Assembly (NCBI RefSeq): GCF_014651235.1
Contig: NZ_BMWM01000002.1
Span: 21,170 to 85,169, forward strand
Direction: 5' to 3'
Length of the DNA: 64,000 nt
Source: Leuconostoc lactis KCTC 3528 = DSM 20202
GTDB taxonomy: Bacteria > Bacillota > Bacilli > Lactobacillales > Lactobacillaceae
Below, one piece after another: positions 17,760-26,957 of the stretch. The notes beneath the pieces are model-generated. The model was not told the DNA's origin, did no database searches, and saw nothing but the letters and a program-made list of their open reading frames with translations. A program made the position numbers and the translations under genes. Numbering within the stretch: the stretch's first letter is position 1; each line of letters starts with the position of its first letter.

Positions 17760-20375
17760 TCATGCAGGCTTTGAACTTGCAAGCTTTTTTTGCCGGGCAA
17801 ATGAGAAAATAAGCCCAAGTAGTGCGACACTAGAAATGGCAACGCCTAGCCACCAAAGTGGCGGCGTATAGCGCCAAGTGACGATATGCCGACCAGGGGT
17901 TGTTTTAATGGCAATAAAGTAATCAGCCACTAGCGCGGGTTTAACGGGTTGACCATCAAGGGTAATGTGCCAACCTGGCGCTTTTGGAATGGTGGTCATG
18001 ATTAAGGGTTGGTCGGCTGTTGTCGTGATAGTACCGGTTAATTGACGTGGACTAGATGCCGTGATGTGTAATGGTTGCTTGGCCAATGTGGCAGCTTGTT
18101 GCTGGAATAGGTTTTGATCAATATGGTATAAGGTCACGTTATTGAGCACTAAAAACTTCGTTTGTTTAAATCGAATAGTGACGGTTTTTGGTTGTGATTT
18201 AGCGTTAGCGGCGAGGTTAATCACAATCGTATGACGATAGGAGCTGAATTGTTTAATCACTTGACCATTGAGCAGCAAATCGAAATCTTTGATTTGCAGG
18301 CCGCTACCAATTGTTAGATAGTAACTGTCATTGGTTGTTGGCGTGAATTGCAAATCTAAGCTGGCAGGTCGCGTGGGATCTTTTTTGGTAATGACGGCGT
18401 CGGTAATGATCGTTGGTGGCGTCGTGATGTTATGGCCAATAACCTGATTAAAATTAGCAACTTGCAAAGGCGATGTTGTTGCCCCAGTCAAGTTTTGCCA
18501 TAAATTGGCTTGGTTTTGCATTGGATTATTGGTGAGTAATTTTGTTGAAAGCGCTGCGTTGTTTGCTGCAAAGGCAACTGGCAGGGCGTAGGAATTTTGC
18601 CACACAGCGGTTGTCTGATTGCGCGCTTTTAGATGGTAAAAACTAGTATCTGGCCGGTGGCCAATCCGCAAGTTTTGTGGATCACCAGGTTGTCCTGGCG
18701 TTTGTGCACTCGGGGTAATGACGTATTTCATGCCTAACAAAGCATCCGATAATAGGCTACCGTTACTATAGTTGACGAAATTATCCCCATCTGGCTGACC
18801 AAAATAGCCAAAGAACGTTGGCGTTGATTTTGAGATGGATGAACTGAAATGGGCGCCACTATTATAGTTGAACATCATGGCATCCCCGCGCGTGCGTTGA
18901 AAGGTTTGGGCGACACGATACCAAGTTTTGTCTTGCTTTAGGGTTTTATCGGCGCCCTGTAGGGATTGAATGGCGCGTTGATATTCGGTATTTGTTAAAT
19001 AAGAAAAATGATTAAGCGTTGCATAGACATTGACAGTGAGGCTGCCAAGGGTTACCAAAAATAAGAGGGGCAAGCGCAGACGGTCAGATGATTGGAAGAG
19101 CAATAGGGCTAGCGTGATTAAGAAGAGCCCGGCAAAAATGGCGATGGTGCGGTGGTTGATATAAGAAACGTGCTGATTTGACATCAGTGCGTAACTGACA
19201 ATTGCCATCATGACAGCGAGGTATCCAACGACTGTGACGGCTTGCGGTTGCCAAGTTGGTTGCCATGAGAGCGCTGCAAGATAAATAATGAAAAAACTAA
19301 TAATGAAACTAAACCGGTAAGGATACCACACAGGGTACTGGAACCCGTGAAAGAGTAACGTCAACGGCGCCCAGGTTGTGGCCACGATTAAGAAGACGAT
19401 AATGATAAAACCGCCGACTTTCACGCGCCAGTGCCATAAGTTGGTTGTTAAAAAGGTAATAAAAGTAATCAACACGAAGGCTGACACATAAAAGTTTGCT
19501 AAACCGGTCTGCATTTGATCAAAATCAAAGCTGCCAGGCATGAGTTTAAAAACAAGCTGTAGTGGATTGTTATCAAATCGCCAAGTCAGTGGTGAGTTAT
19601 ACTGCGATTTACCGATGCGTAATTGATAAATCGTGGGTAAGAGTAACCAGGCGCTTAGGGCACCAGCCGTTAAGCTCCCGTAAACAAAGCGTTTAAAAAT
19701 TTGCCAGCGCGGCTGAACTTGTTGTGGCCAAGTGAGGCGCCAGAAAAAATAAAGGACAAGGAAAATAGCAATCATGTAACCAATATAGTAGTTACAAATA
19801 ATGGTGGCGCCTAACAGTAGTGCATAACGCCACCAAGTGGCTTGTACAAATAGGCGTTCAAGCTGGAGAATAACCAGTGGCAACAAAATCGCTGCGTCCA
19901 GCCAAAGGAGATTTAAATCATTGGCCACAAACCAACCAGACAGGGCATAGTTGACGGCAAAAAGCGGCACGTAATAGCCTCGTTGTAGGTTTAAGCGCGC
20001 TAGCAAGTAGGCCATGGTGAGGCCAGCGGCGCCAAATTTCAGAACGGTGACGCCTAAAATGGCTGCCGGTAAGTTGATGTTGGGGACGACTAAAAAAATG
20101 AGATTAAAAGGGCTCATTAAACAATAAGCCCATTCACTAATCATATCGCCACCAAGGCCGTTACTAAATGAATAAAAGAAGCTGCTTGGATGGGCCAAAA
20201 AAACCGTTTTAAAGGCAGCAAATTGGTCAATATATTGTTGTCCCAGATCAACCGTTAAGATGGAGTTCGTACCAAAAGGTGCCATCCCGCGATAAGCATA
20301 ATAAGTCAGCATGATCACGGCCGGGAACCAAAAACTTAACGCGATTGGGGAAATAAAAAATCGTTTAATCGTCAT
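17760..20375 (-). CDS. YfhO-family polytopic membrane protein
   Basis: About 871 residues from the ATG at 20375 (MTIKRFFISPIALSFW). There are about a dozen hydrophobic segments, a large extracytoplasmic region with many Thr, Asn and Gln residues, and a final transmembrane helix followed by a basic tail (FARQKKLASSKPA). The N-terminal YRGMAPFGTNSILTVDLGQQYIDQ is the YfhO signature. Family members are GT-C-like and some glycosylate lipoteichoic acid or other envelope polymers; the substrate here is unknown. No ribosome binding site is visible. TATATT ends 7 bases before the ATG, which may mean a leaderless transcript. Confidence 0.85.
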   Translation of the reverse strand: MTIKRFFISPIALSFWFPAVIMLTYYAYRGMAPFGTNSILTVDLGQQYIDQFAAFKTVFLAHPSSFFYSFSNGLGGDMISEWAYCLMSPFNLIFLVVPNINLPAAILGVTVLKFGAAGLTMAYLLARLNLQRGYYVPLFAVNYALSGWFVANDLNLLWLDAAILLPLVILQLERLFVQATWWRYALLLGATIICNYYIGYMIAIFLVLYFFWRLTWPQQVQPRWQIFKRFVYGSLTAGALSAWLLLPTIYQLRIGKSQYNSPLTWRFDNNPLQLVFKLMPGSFDFDQMQTGLANFYVSAFVLITFITFLTTNLWHWRVKVGGFIIIVFLIVATTWAPLTLLFHGFQYPVWYPYRFSFIISFFIIYLAALSWQPTWQPQAVTVVGYLAVMMAIVSYALMSNQHVSYINHRTIAIFAGLFLITLALLLFQSSDRLRLPLLFLVTLGSLTVNVYATLNHFSYLTNTEYQRAIQSLQGADKTLKQDKTWYRVAQTFQRTRGDAMMFNYNSGAHFSSSISKSTPTFFGYFGQPDGDNFVNYSNGSLLSDALLGMKYVITPSAQTPGQPGDPQNLRIGHRPDTSFYHLKARNQTTAVWQNSYALPVAFAANNAALSTKLLTNNPMQNQANLWQNLTGATTSPLQVANFNQVIGHNITTPPTIITDAVITKKDPTRPASLDLQFTPTTNDSYYLTIGSGLQIKDFDLLLNGQVIKQFSSYRHTIVINLAANAKSQPKTVTIRFKQTKFLVLNNVTLYHIDQNLFQQQAATLAKQPLHITASSPRQLTGTITTTADQPLIMTTIPKAPGWHITLDGQPVKPALVADYFIAIKTTPGRHIVTWRYTPPLWWLGVAISSVALLGLIFSFARQKKLASSKPA

Positions 20376-20471
20376 ATTACTAATATACCAAATTATCGGG
20401 ATATTTTTAGCGCAAAAACTGGATTTGTGGTAATCTAGTTTAAGTAGTTTATTGTTAAATTGGGGATAAAT

Positions 20472-22526
20472 ATGCAACGAAATCCGTATTTAGAAGATCG
20501 GGATAAAAAAAATAGCGTCAGTGCTAACTTGCCAGTACGCTTAAATATATTATTAGGCATTGCGCTAACGTTGATGATTGCCTTAGTCATCCAGTTAGCG
20601 TTTTTAACGATTCAACAAGGGTCCTACTACCAAGGCGAAGTCAATCGTAGTGATGAAACGATTGAAAAAGGTAACGTTCCGCGTGGGATGTTTTACGATT
20701 CAACCGGCCGCGTGATTGTTGGTAATAAAGCACAAGCGGCGATTACCTTTACTCGTGGGACGTCCGTTACAGCAGCGAGTATGCGGCAAACTGCTATTAA
20801 GTTGAGCCGATTTTTAACGGTTGATACGCAACGTTTGAGCGAGCGTGCCAAAGCGGAATTTTACTTGGCTGATGACAAACAAAGTCAAAAGGTTGCCAAG
20901 CAAGTCACAAAGGCAAATGCTAAAAAAGGGGCAACCCTGACACCTGCTGAAGTGAATAATTTGATGGTTAATTACGTCCTCACCCATCATTTGACGGATA
21001 ATGTGGATGATAACGCTGCGATGATTTTCCAACGGATGAGTGGGGCTTACACATTGTCGACCACCTTCATTAAAGAATCTGACGTGTCAAATCAGGAATT
21101 AGCCGAAATTGGTGAACGTCTGAGTGAGTTCCCAGGGGTTAAATTAGGTACGAGTTGGACGCGTCAATACCCAGAAGGGGATGCCTTTAAAGCGCTTGTT
21201 GGGACAGTGACGAATGAAGCAACTGGTTTGCCAGAAAACCGCTTGCATACTTTGCTAGCGCAAGGTTATTCACAAAATGAACCAGTAGGTAATTCAAGTC
21301 TTGAGATGGATTATGAATCGATCTTGAAAGGATCAGCCTCTCAGACGTTGGTCACGACAAATAGTGATGGCCAAGTGAAGTCGTCACAAGTTAAATATAA
21401 TGGGCAAGCTGGGGATAACATTAAGCTGACAATTAATGCACGTTTCCAAAGTGAAGTCCAAAAGATTTTGGAAGATAACCTACCAGGCGGTGATGTGCAA
21501 GGTGCTTACGCCACAGTAATTAATCCCTATACTGGTGGGATTTACGCCATGGCCGGGGTTGATCGTGATGCCGCGACAGGTAAGAAAACAGCCAATCCCC
21601 TGGGGAACATTAATCGTGGAATTGTCATGGGATCGGTAGTGAAGCCAGCGGTGCTTGCAACGGCCTTCCAAAAAGGGGTTATCTCAGCGAACAACACGGT
21701 CTTAAATGACCAAGCCATTAAGATCGCTGGGACCCCAGAAATTACGTCTTACTGGAACCGTGGCGGAAAAGCCATTCCAATTGATGCACAAACTGCGCTA
21801 GAACGATCATCCAACACGTACTTTGTGCAGTTGGGGATGAAGATTGGTGGCCAGACTTATAGTCCTGGCTCACCATTAGCGTTACATGCGGACGCTTTCC
21901 AGACGTTACGTAATGGGTTAGCTCAGTTTGGTCTAGGCACTAAGACTGGCATTGACATTACGGGGGAAACGGCCGGTTATCGTGGCCCAACTACCGGTGA
22001 AGCACGTGGTAAATATTTGTATGAGTCATTTGGACAATATGATACTTACACGACATTACAACTCGCCCGATATGTCGCAACGATTGCTAACGGCGGTTAC
22101 TTAGTACAACCACATGTGGTTGGTTCAATTTTGCAAAGTCAGCCCAATAGTGATCGTGCCAAGACAGTTTGGACAGCGTCACCGATCGTTCAAGGCCAGG
22201 TTAATCTCTCACCAAGTGAGTGGTCAATCATCAAAGAAGGGATGAATCGTGTTGCCAATGGGTCGGATTCTTGGAACACGGGTGGTTCCGACATGCATAA
22301 ATTAGTACCAAAAGTTTATGCTAAAACAGGAACAGCGGAAACTAAGACTAACGGCCATGATACGTTTACTGAATCGATGGTCGCTTATGTGCCCGGTCAG
22401 CCTTTTGCTGTTGCGATGGCCATTCCGGGGATGAACAATTACTTGGATGGTACGAACGGTAAAATATCAGCTAAAATCATTGATGCTTATTGGCAGTATG
22501 TTGAAGCGAAACCAGATGCAAAATAA
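20472..22526 (+). CDS. Class B penicillin-binding protein (PBP2b type)
   Basis: A 684-residue protein with one N-terminal transmembrane helix (ILLGIALTLMIALVIQLAFL), a dimerisation domain and a transpeptidase domain. The active-site motifs are SVVK (in MGSVVKPAVLA), SSN (in ERSSNTYF) and KTGTAE. Class B PBPs cross-link peptidoglycan in the periplasm, and the PBP2b type usually acts in elongation in cocci and short rods. The ATG at 20472 follows GGGGAT; the in-frame TTG at 20460 is less likely. It is divergent from yfhO. Confidence 0.92.
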   Translation: MQRNPYLEDRDKKNSVSANLPVRLNILLGIALTLMIALVIQLAFLTIQQGSYYQGEVNRSDETIEKGNVPRGMFYDSTGRVIVGNKAQAAITFTRGTSVTAASMRQTAIKLSRFLTVDTQRLSERAKAEFYLADDKQSQKVAKQVTKANAKKGATLTPAEVNNLMVNYVLTHHLTDNVDDNAAMIFQRMSGAYTLSTTFIKESDVSNQELAEIGERLSEFPGVKLGTSWTRQYPEGDAFKALVGTVTNEATGLPENRLHTLLAQGYSQNEPVGNSSLEMDYESILKGSASQTLVTTNSDGQVKSSQVKYNGQAGDNIKLTINARFQSEVQKILEDNLPGGDVQGAYATVINPYTGGIYAMAGVDRDAATGKKTANPLGNINRGIVMGSVVKPAVLATAFQKGVISANNTVLNDQAIKIAGTPEITSYWNRGGKAIPIDAQTALERSSNTYFVQLGMKIGGQTYSPGSPLALHADAFQTLRNGLAQFGLGTKTGIDITGETAGYRGPTTGEARGKYLYESFGQYDTYTTLQLARYVATIANGGYLVQPHVVGSILQSQPNSDRAKTVWTASPIVQGQVNLSPSEWSIIKEGMNRVANGSDSWNTGGSDMHKLVPKVYAKTGTAETKTNGHDTFTESMVAYVPGQPFAVAMAIPGMNNYLDGTNGKISAKIIDAYWQYVEAKPDAK

Positions 22527-22529
22527 AAC

Positions 22530-22558
22530 ACCTGAAAATAACTTTCAGGTATTTTTTT
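22530..22558 (+). terminator. Terminator shared by converging PBP and NAD(P)-binding genes
   Basis: ACCTGAAA pairs with TTTCAGGT around ATAAC, followed by seven T. The stop codon of the converging minus-strand gene lies in the T run. Confidence 0.85.
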
Positions 22559-23168
22559 ATTGCTGTGAAATCGCAACGGATTGGGCGATATAAGTATCAG
22601 GGTGTAAAATAAGTTGCGTGATAAATTCGGCAACGCTTGTGCGGGTAATTGGGCCACCAACAATTTGTTCGTGGGGATCAGTTTGCACGTGAATGGTCTG
22701 CATGATGTTATCATCAAGTAGCTCATTAGGCCGAATAATCGTATAATCGAGTGCCGACGACATAATCCGTGCAACGGCAGCGGCTTGATCGCCCATATAG
22801 GTGTTTTCGTTATCGGTTGTGCCGAGTAGATTGGCCCAAAGATCACGCTTGTCATCGGGTAGTTCATTATGGACACCGATTGTGGCCACCCAAATTAAAC
22901 GCTGCACACCAGCAGTGTGCATGGCATTAACCACACTATTTGCAGCTGATTTTTGGCGGCCTTCAGCACCAATATTGGCATAAACGATGTCCACATCCTT
23001 CATCGCTGTGACGAGGGCATCTTCGTTAACGGCATCTAAGGCTCGAATGTCATGATCCGGCCGTGCGTGAAGTGAGGTTAAGATCGTGTCGGTATTGGTA
23101 TGGGCAAGCATCGGCACCACAAGTTTTGCGATTTGGCCATTGGCCCCTAAAATTAGTAGTTTTGTCAT
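22557..23168 (-). CDS. NmrA-like NAD(P)-binding oxidoreductase
   Basis: A 203-residue atypical short-chain dehydrogenase with the nucleotide-binding motif ILGANGQIAKL at the N-terminus and VDIVYANIGAEG and YTIIRPNELLDD further on. There is no classical YxxxK pair, as is usual in NmrA/SDR_a5 proteins, many of which sense or reduce quinones or NADPH. The physiological role is unknown. No ribosome binding site precedes the ATG. TAAAAT ends 6 bases before it, so the mRNA may be leaderless. Confidence 0.82.
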   Translation of the reverse strand: MTKLLILGANGQIAKLVVPMLAHTNTDTILTSLHARPDHDIRALDAVNEDALVTAMKDVDIVYANIGAEGRQKSAANSVVNAMHTAGVQRLIWVATIGVHNELPDDKRDLWANLLGTTDNENTYMGDQAAAVARIMSSALDYTIIRPNELLDDNIMQTIHVQTDPHEQIVGGPITRTSVAEFITQLILHPDTYIAQSVAISQQ

Positions 23169-23201
23169 GATTTTATTTTAGCATGAAACGCCCAGAAGGG
23201 G

Positions 23202-23382
23202 TACAATGGTTATTAGTAATGGCAGCATGACAGTGTGCTATTTGATCGACAATACTGGATACCCGTCTCCTGGCAGCAGACGGGTGGGTGCAACTGATCA
23301 TTGTTGAAAAGATGGGGGTCAACTAGTACGAACTGATCATGCCACCACGAACCGAAAAAAGTTATTTAAAGGAGCCATACTC
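23202..23382 (+). promoter_or_regulatory. Structured 5' leader of the ABM-domain gene, class unknown
   Basis: A TACAAT -10-like element (23202-23207) starts a leader of about 170 bases. Its strongest helix is ACCCGTCT paired with AGACGGGT. TGGCA (about 23219) can close the whole structure with TGCCA (about 23340). The decamer AACTGATCAT occurs twice. A normal AAAGGAG precedes the gene. I do not recognise a known riboswitch or T-box consensus in it. Confidence 0.45.
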
Positions 23383-23892
23383 ATGGAAATTAATTTAGTT
23401 CTAGCACCTGAACAATCGCCAGCTACATTATTAGAGATGCAGGCTGCGCATCCTCAAAATTTCTTTTATTTGGGGAAAGTGTCGCAACTATCCGGCACGA
23501 ATCTTTTGATTGTTGGTGAACCGGCATTAGTTCAGCAATTTAAGCGACCAATGCCTTTTAACAGTCGCGTCATTAATGGAGAATTGCACGGTAATTTTAT
23601 CCATCAAATTGCGTTCCAAAGTAAGGAACATAATGATGAATTGATTGGTCAATTGGTGTCAGCCAATGCCATTTTGGCACAAAGTGCGGATGGTAAGTCT
23701 GAGTATATGTTATGGACTTTTTGGCCAAATCAAGAAGCACTTGTTGAATTTTTGGAAAGTGATACTTATAAGCAAATGCAACGGTTGATGCGCAATGCTT
23801 ATACGACGACTTATGCCCATGTGCTGTCAGAAGATCATCTCTCATTGATGCATAAAAAAGATGATGACAACAATCAAACGCAAAGCGTTTAA
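23383..23892 (+). CDS. ABM-domain (antibiotic biosynthesis monooxygenase-like) protein
   Basis: A 169-residue protein whose C-terminal half carries an ABM/dimeric alpha-beta barrel region (YMLWTFWPNQEALVEFLES, YTTTYAHVL). It resembles the HmoB/TRAP group found in Gram-positive bacteria. Some relatives degrade haem and others have no known activity, so no function is assigned. The ATG follows AAAGGAG at 9 bases. A leader with strong predicted helices lies upstream, which suggests post-initiation control. Confidence 0.7.
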   Translation: MEINLVLAPEQSPATLLEMQAAHPQNFFYLGKVSQLSGTNLLIVGEPALVQQFKRPMPFNSRVINGELHGNFIHQIAFQSKEHNDELIGQLVSANAILAQSADGKSEYMLWTFWPNQEALVEFLESDTYKQMQRLMRNAYTTTYAHVLSEDHLSLMHKKDDDNNQTQSV

Positions 23893-23949
23893 AACCGTTG
23901 CTTGCAATCCCTAAATTTCTACGCTAAAATGATGTCATAACTAAATAAC

Positions 23950-24022
23950 ACGATCTGGGGTGCCGAGTTGGCTGAGAAATACCCATTGAACCTGATCGCG
24001 GTAATGCGCGCGAAGGGAGATT
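23950..24022 (+). promoter_or_regulatory. TPP riboswitch (THI element)
   Basis: The conserved TPP aptamer blocks are present in order: GGGGTGCC, then GGCTGAGA, then ACCC, GAACCTGATC and GCGCGAAGGGAGA. It controls the thiW-thiM-thiD-thiE operon downstream. The expression platform is the intrinsic terminator at 24066-24110: TPP binding should favour termination. Confidence 0.95.
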
Positions 24023-24027
24023 CATTG

Positions 24028-24066
24028 ATGAAGACTAATAAGTGGGTTAAACCATACTTTTTATGA
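24028..24066 (+). CDS. Possible 12-codon ORF between the TPP aptamer and its terminator
   Basis: MKTNKWVKPYFL followed by a stop lies between the aptamer and the terminator. The GGGAG at the aptamer 3' end (24015-24019) has suitable spacing to its ATG. Its stop codon abuts the terminator stem. Whether it is translated is unknown; it may be chance. Confidence 0.3.
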   Translation: MKTNKWVKPYFL

Positions 24067-24110
24067 CCGTCACCTGTTTTTCCTGTGCGAAAAAAGGTGA
24101 CGGTTTTTTA
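24066..24110 (+). terminator. Expression-platform terminator of the TPP riboswitch
   Basis: ACCGTCACCT (24066-24075) pairs with AGGTGACGGT (24095-24104), followed by TTTTTT. It lies between the aptamer and thiW. Confidence 0.88.
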
Positions 24111-24152
24111 TTTTTCTCGATCAGCAGCCCCAGTTCAGCAGAGGAGACGATT

Positions 24153-24677
24153 GTGGCAACAACGACAACAGCAAGGCTTGGTTCTCGGCGAACCGTACGA
24201 AAAATGGCGTTAGCAGGCGTGCTAACAGCCTTATCATTTGCGACATCTAGCGTCGTGGTGCTCCCCAATATGGCACCGTTTCAACATTTTTTTAATGTCA
24301 TCACAGCGGTGTTGTTAGGCCCTTGGTATGCGATTGCCGTGGCGTTTTTGACCGGCAGCTTGCGGATGATTTTAGCAGGACGTCCGATTTTGGCAATTGT
24401 TGGTGCGGTGATTGGTGCGGGCTTGGCCGGTTTTTTATATCGCTGGACTGGCAAGTATAGCGCGGCGGTGATTGGTGAAGTGATTGGGACTGGGGTGATT
24501 TCAGCGATAGTTGCCGTACCGCTGATGAATGTGCTATACCATGCTCATGTGCCAAGCCTTTTCTTCTATATCCCTTTCTTTATGCCGGCCGCAACCTTCG
24601 GGGCTGTGTTAGGCTACTTATTCTTAAAAGTGACCCAAAAAACTGGTTTGTTGGGTCGTTTAATGGATCGTTTCTAA
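24153..24677 (+). CDS. thiW: Thiazole-precursor ECF transporter S component ThiW
   Basis: A 174-residue membrane protein with five to six helices. RKMALAGVLTALSFATSSVV and NMAPFQHFFNVITAVLLGPW match the ThiW family, the substrate-binding S component of an energy-coupling factor transporter thought to import hydroxyethylthiazole. The GTG at 24153 follows GAGGAG. A longer frame upstream would run through the riboswitch terminator and is rejected. It is the first gene of the TPP-controlled operon, and its substrate is the substrate of ThiM next door. Confidence 0.9.
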   Translation: MATTTTARLGSRRTVRKMALAGVLTALSFATSSVVVLPNMAPFQHFFNVITAVLLGPWYAIAVAFLTGSLRMILAGRPILAIVGAVIGAGLAGFLYRWTGKYSAAVIGEVIGTGVISAIVAVPLMNVLYHAHVPSLFFYIPFFMPAATFGAVLGYLFLKVTQKTGLLGRLMDRF

Positions 24678-24698
24678 ACAAAATGAACGAGGTTAATC

Positions 24699-25475
24699 AT
24701 GGATTTAAAAACTTTAAAAACAACATCGCCTTTAGTATTTAACTATGCTAACTATGTAACACCCCAATTTGTGGCTAACGTTGTCAATGTGGTTGGTGGC
24801 TCACCAATTATGGCCCGCGAAATTGCTGAATTTCCAGATTTAGTGGGCGTCAGTGATGCCGTGGTGATTAATACAGGCACTTGGCGTCGGGCGGAATTAC
24901 TGGAAACCATTAAATTAGCGCAATTGGCTAACCAAGCTAAAAAAGTTGTAGTCTTGGACCCAGTGGCGGTTGGGATACCATCGCGTAGTGTGCCTGTTAA
25001 AGCGGTGATGGCAGATGCCAAAATTGATATTATTCGCGGTAATGCAGCGGAAATTGCCTGGTTTGCCGGCATTGATTTTGCCAGTCATGGCATTGATGCT
25101 ACTGGTGAGGGGGATTTGCTCATGATTGCACAGCAGGCTGCCAAGAAAACTGGTGCTATTATTGCGATGAGTGGCGCCACGGATGTGGTGAGTGATGGGA
25201 TGACAACGCAAACGATTGCCGTCGATGTCCCGTTATTGGCCACAAATGTGGGAACGGGCGATGCGCTGTCTGCTTTGATTGGTGCTTTTAACGGCGATGA
25301 AGTTTCAGTCACCAATACGGTGCGGGCCATGGCGATGATGAAATTAGCTGGTGTACAGGCTGCAAAAAAAGTTACGACTCCTGGTTATTTTGCCAATCAG
25401 ATTTTAGATGAACTCTATTTATTAACAGCAGAAGCATTAGAAACATTTATGGCACAAGAGGTAAAAAATGGTTAA
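24699..25475 (+). CDS. thiM: Hydroxyethylthiazole kinase ThiM
   Basis: A 258-residue ribokinase-fold enzyme that phosphorylates 4-methyl-5-(2-hydroxyethyl)thiazole in thiamine salvage. Motifs are SPLVFNYANYVTPQFVANV at the N-terminus, VLDPVAVG, and the GTGDALSALIG anion-hole/catalytic segment with Asp. It lies 21 bases after thiW and overlaps thiD by 8 bases. Confidence 0.95.
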   Translation: MDLKTLKTTSPLVFNYANYVTPQFVANVVNVVGGSPIMAREIAEFPDLVGVSDAVVINTGTWRRAELLETIKLAQLANQAKKVVVLDPVAVGIPSRSVPVKAVMADAKIDIIRGNAAEIAWFAGIDFASHGIDATGEGDLLMIAQQAAKKTGAIIAMSGATDVVSDGMTTQTIAVDVPLLATNVGTGDALSALIGAFNGDEVSVTNTVRAMAMMKLAGVQAAKKVTTPGYFANQILDELYLLTAEALETFMAQEVKNG

Positions 25476-26301
25476 TGAAACCCCACAAGTCATGACAGTT
25501 GCAGGCACTGATTCTAGCGGTGGCGCGGGTATGACCGCTGATTTAAATACATTTGCGGCCCACGGCATTTATGGTGCGAATGTTGTCGTATCCGTGACTG
25601 CTCAAAATACATTGGGTGTCCAACACGTGCACATGCTACCCCCTGACATGGTGATGGCGCAACTCCAATCGGTAGCAGACGATTTGGCAATTCGCGCGGT
25701 AAAAACAGGGATGCTCGGTGATGCAGCCACGGTTAAAACAGTCGCACAAGGACTGCAGCAATTTAATTTTGGGCCATTAATTTTAGATCCCGTGATGGTG
25801 GCTAAAGGTGGTGCCCAGTTACTGTCGGATGAAGCTGTGGCATCTGTACGGACGACATTGATGCCGTTAGCCACGTTAATTACCCCAAATATTCCTGAAG
25901 CTGAGGTCTTAACCGGTCGCACAATTCAATCGCCGAGTGATATTATGGCAGCAGCTGACAGGTTGCACAGTTTTGGGACGAAAAATATTTTAATCAAAGG
26001 TGGCCATGGCAATGCGCGCGTGGTGACAGATTATGTGCGCTTAGAAAATGGCGAACATTTTTGGTTACAAACAACACGATTTGATACGCCTAGAACCCAT
26101 GGTACTGGCGATACAATTTCAGCAGCAATTACTGCCCAACTAGGGTTGGGCGTAACGCTGAAAACAGCGATTATGCATGCCAAAGCGTATGTCGATGCCA
26201 CAATTCGCGATGGTATTGCGGTCGGTCATGGGCATGGGCCATTGAACCATTTTCCAAAAGTGACGCCTGAAAATCAGCCAGAGGTGTACGATGAAATTTG
26301 A
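25468..26301 (+). CDS. thiD: Hydroxymethylpyrimidine (phosphate) kinase ThiD
   Basis: A 277-residue ribokinase-like enzyme phosphorylating HMP and HMP-phosphate. It has the ThiD N-terminal signature VAGTDSSGGAGMTADLNTF, then AVKTGMLGD, ILDPVMVAKGG, LITPNIPEAEVLTG and the HGTGDTISAAI catalytic motif. It overlaps thiM and thiE, indicating one transcript. Confidence 0.95.
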   Translation: MVNETPQVMTVAGTDSSGGAGMTADLNTFAAHGIYGANVVVSVTAQNTLGVQHVHMLPPDMVMAQLQSVADDLAIRAVKTGMLGDAATVKTVAQGLQQFNFGPLILDPVMVAKGGAQLLSDEAVASVRTTLMPLATLITPNIPEAEVLTGRTIQSPSDIMAAADRLHSFGTKNILIKGGHGNARVVTDYVRLENGEHFWLQTTRFDTPRTHGTGDTISAAITAQLGLGVTLKTAIMHAKAYVDATIRDGIAVGHGHGPLNHFPKVTPENQPEVYDEI

Positions 26302-26944
26302 TCCAGCAGTATTAGCACGCTATTTTGTCTGTGGCACACAAGACGTGGTCAATGAGACAGTTTTTTTTGATGTGTTGACCCAAGCACTACAGTCAGGCAT
26401 TACGCTGTTTCAATATCGGGAAAAAGGGCCCGTTGCTTTGACGGGGAAGGATAAATTACGGGTGGCACAGCAGGTACGTGATTTAACCCAGCAGTACGAT
26501 GTGCCGTTAATCATCGATGATGATGTGGCTTTGGCGCATGCCGTTCATGCGGATGGGGTGCATTTTGGTCAGGGAGATGGCGAACCAGCCGAAAATATCC
26601 AAACTGCCGGTAATCTTGTGGTTGGTATTTCGGTATCCAATCAGCAAGAATATGCCCGAATTGCGCACCTAGCCGGTATTGATCATATCGGAGTTGGGCC
26701 GGTTTATCCAACAACTAGTAAGGCTGATGCGAAACCGGCTATTGGCGTTACGAGATTACAGACATTAGTGGCGACAAGTCAATGGCCGAGTGTGGCCATT
26801 GGTGGGATTCAAACAGATAATTTAGCGGCTGTCTTAGCCACTGGTGTTGATGGTGCGGCAGTAATTAGTATGATTAGTCAGAGCCAAAATATTGCAGCAA
26901 CACTGGCGTTTTGGCAACAAATCACCACAAAAAAAGAGCCATAA
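26291..26944 (+). CDS. thiE: Thiamine-phosphate synthase ThiE
   Basis: A 217-residue TIM-barrel enzyme that joins HMP-PP and thiazole phosphate into thiamine phosphate. Visible motifs are LFQYREKG, PLIIDDDVALAHAVHADGVHFGQ, IGVGPVYPTTSKADA and VAIGGI. It is the last gene of the operon. With no thiC or thiG nearby, the operon supports salvage rather than de novo thiamine synthesis. Confidence 0.95.
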   Translation: MKFDPAVLARYFVCGTQDVVNETVFFDVLTQALQSGITLFQYREKGPVALTGKDKLRVAQQVRDLTQQYDVPLIIDDDVALAHAVHADGVHFGQGDGEPAENIQTAGNLVVGISVSNQQEYARIAHLAGIDHIGVGPVYPTTSKADAKPAIGVTRLQTLVATSQWPSVAIGGIQTDNLAAVLATGVDGAAVISMISQSQNIAATLAFWQQITTKKEP

Positions 26945-26957
26945 GGCTCTTTTTTTA
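26933..26957 (+). terminator. Terminator after thiE
   Basis: AAAGAGCC pairs with GGCTCTTT around the stop codon, followed by T. It converges on pepF. Confidence 0.85.

Noticed and set aside
23280..23310. Possible T-box sequence (GGGTGGGTGCAAC)
   Set aside because: It does not fit the AGGGTGGNACCGCG consensus, and there is no terminator or aminoacylation-linked gene after it.
24063..24152. Upstream extension of thiW by 30 codons
   Set aside because: It would translate through the riboswitch terminator; the GTG at 24153 has a proper GAGGAG.
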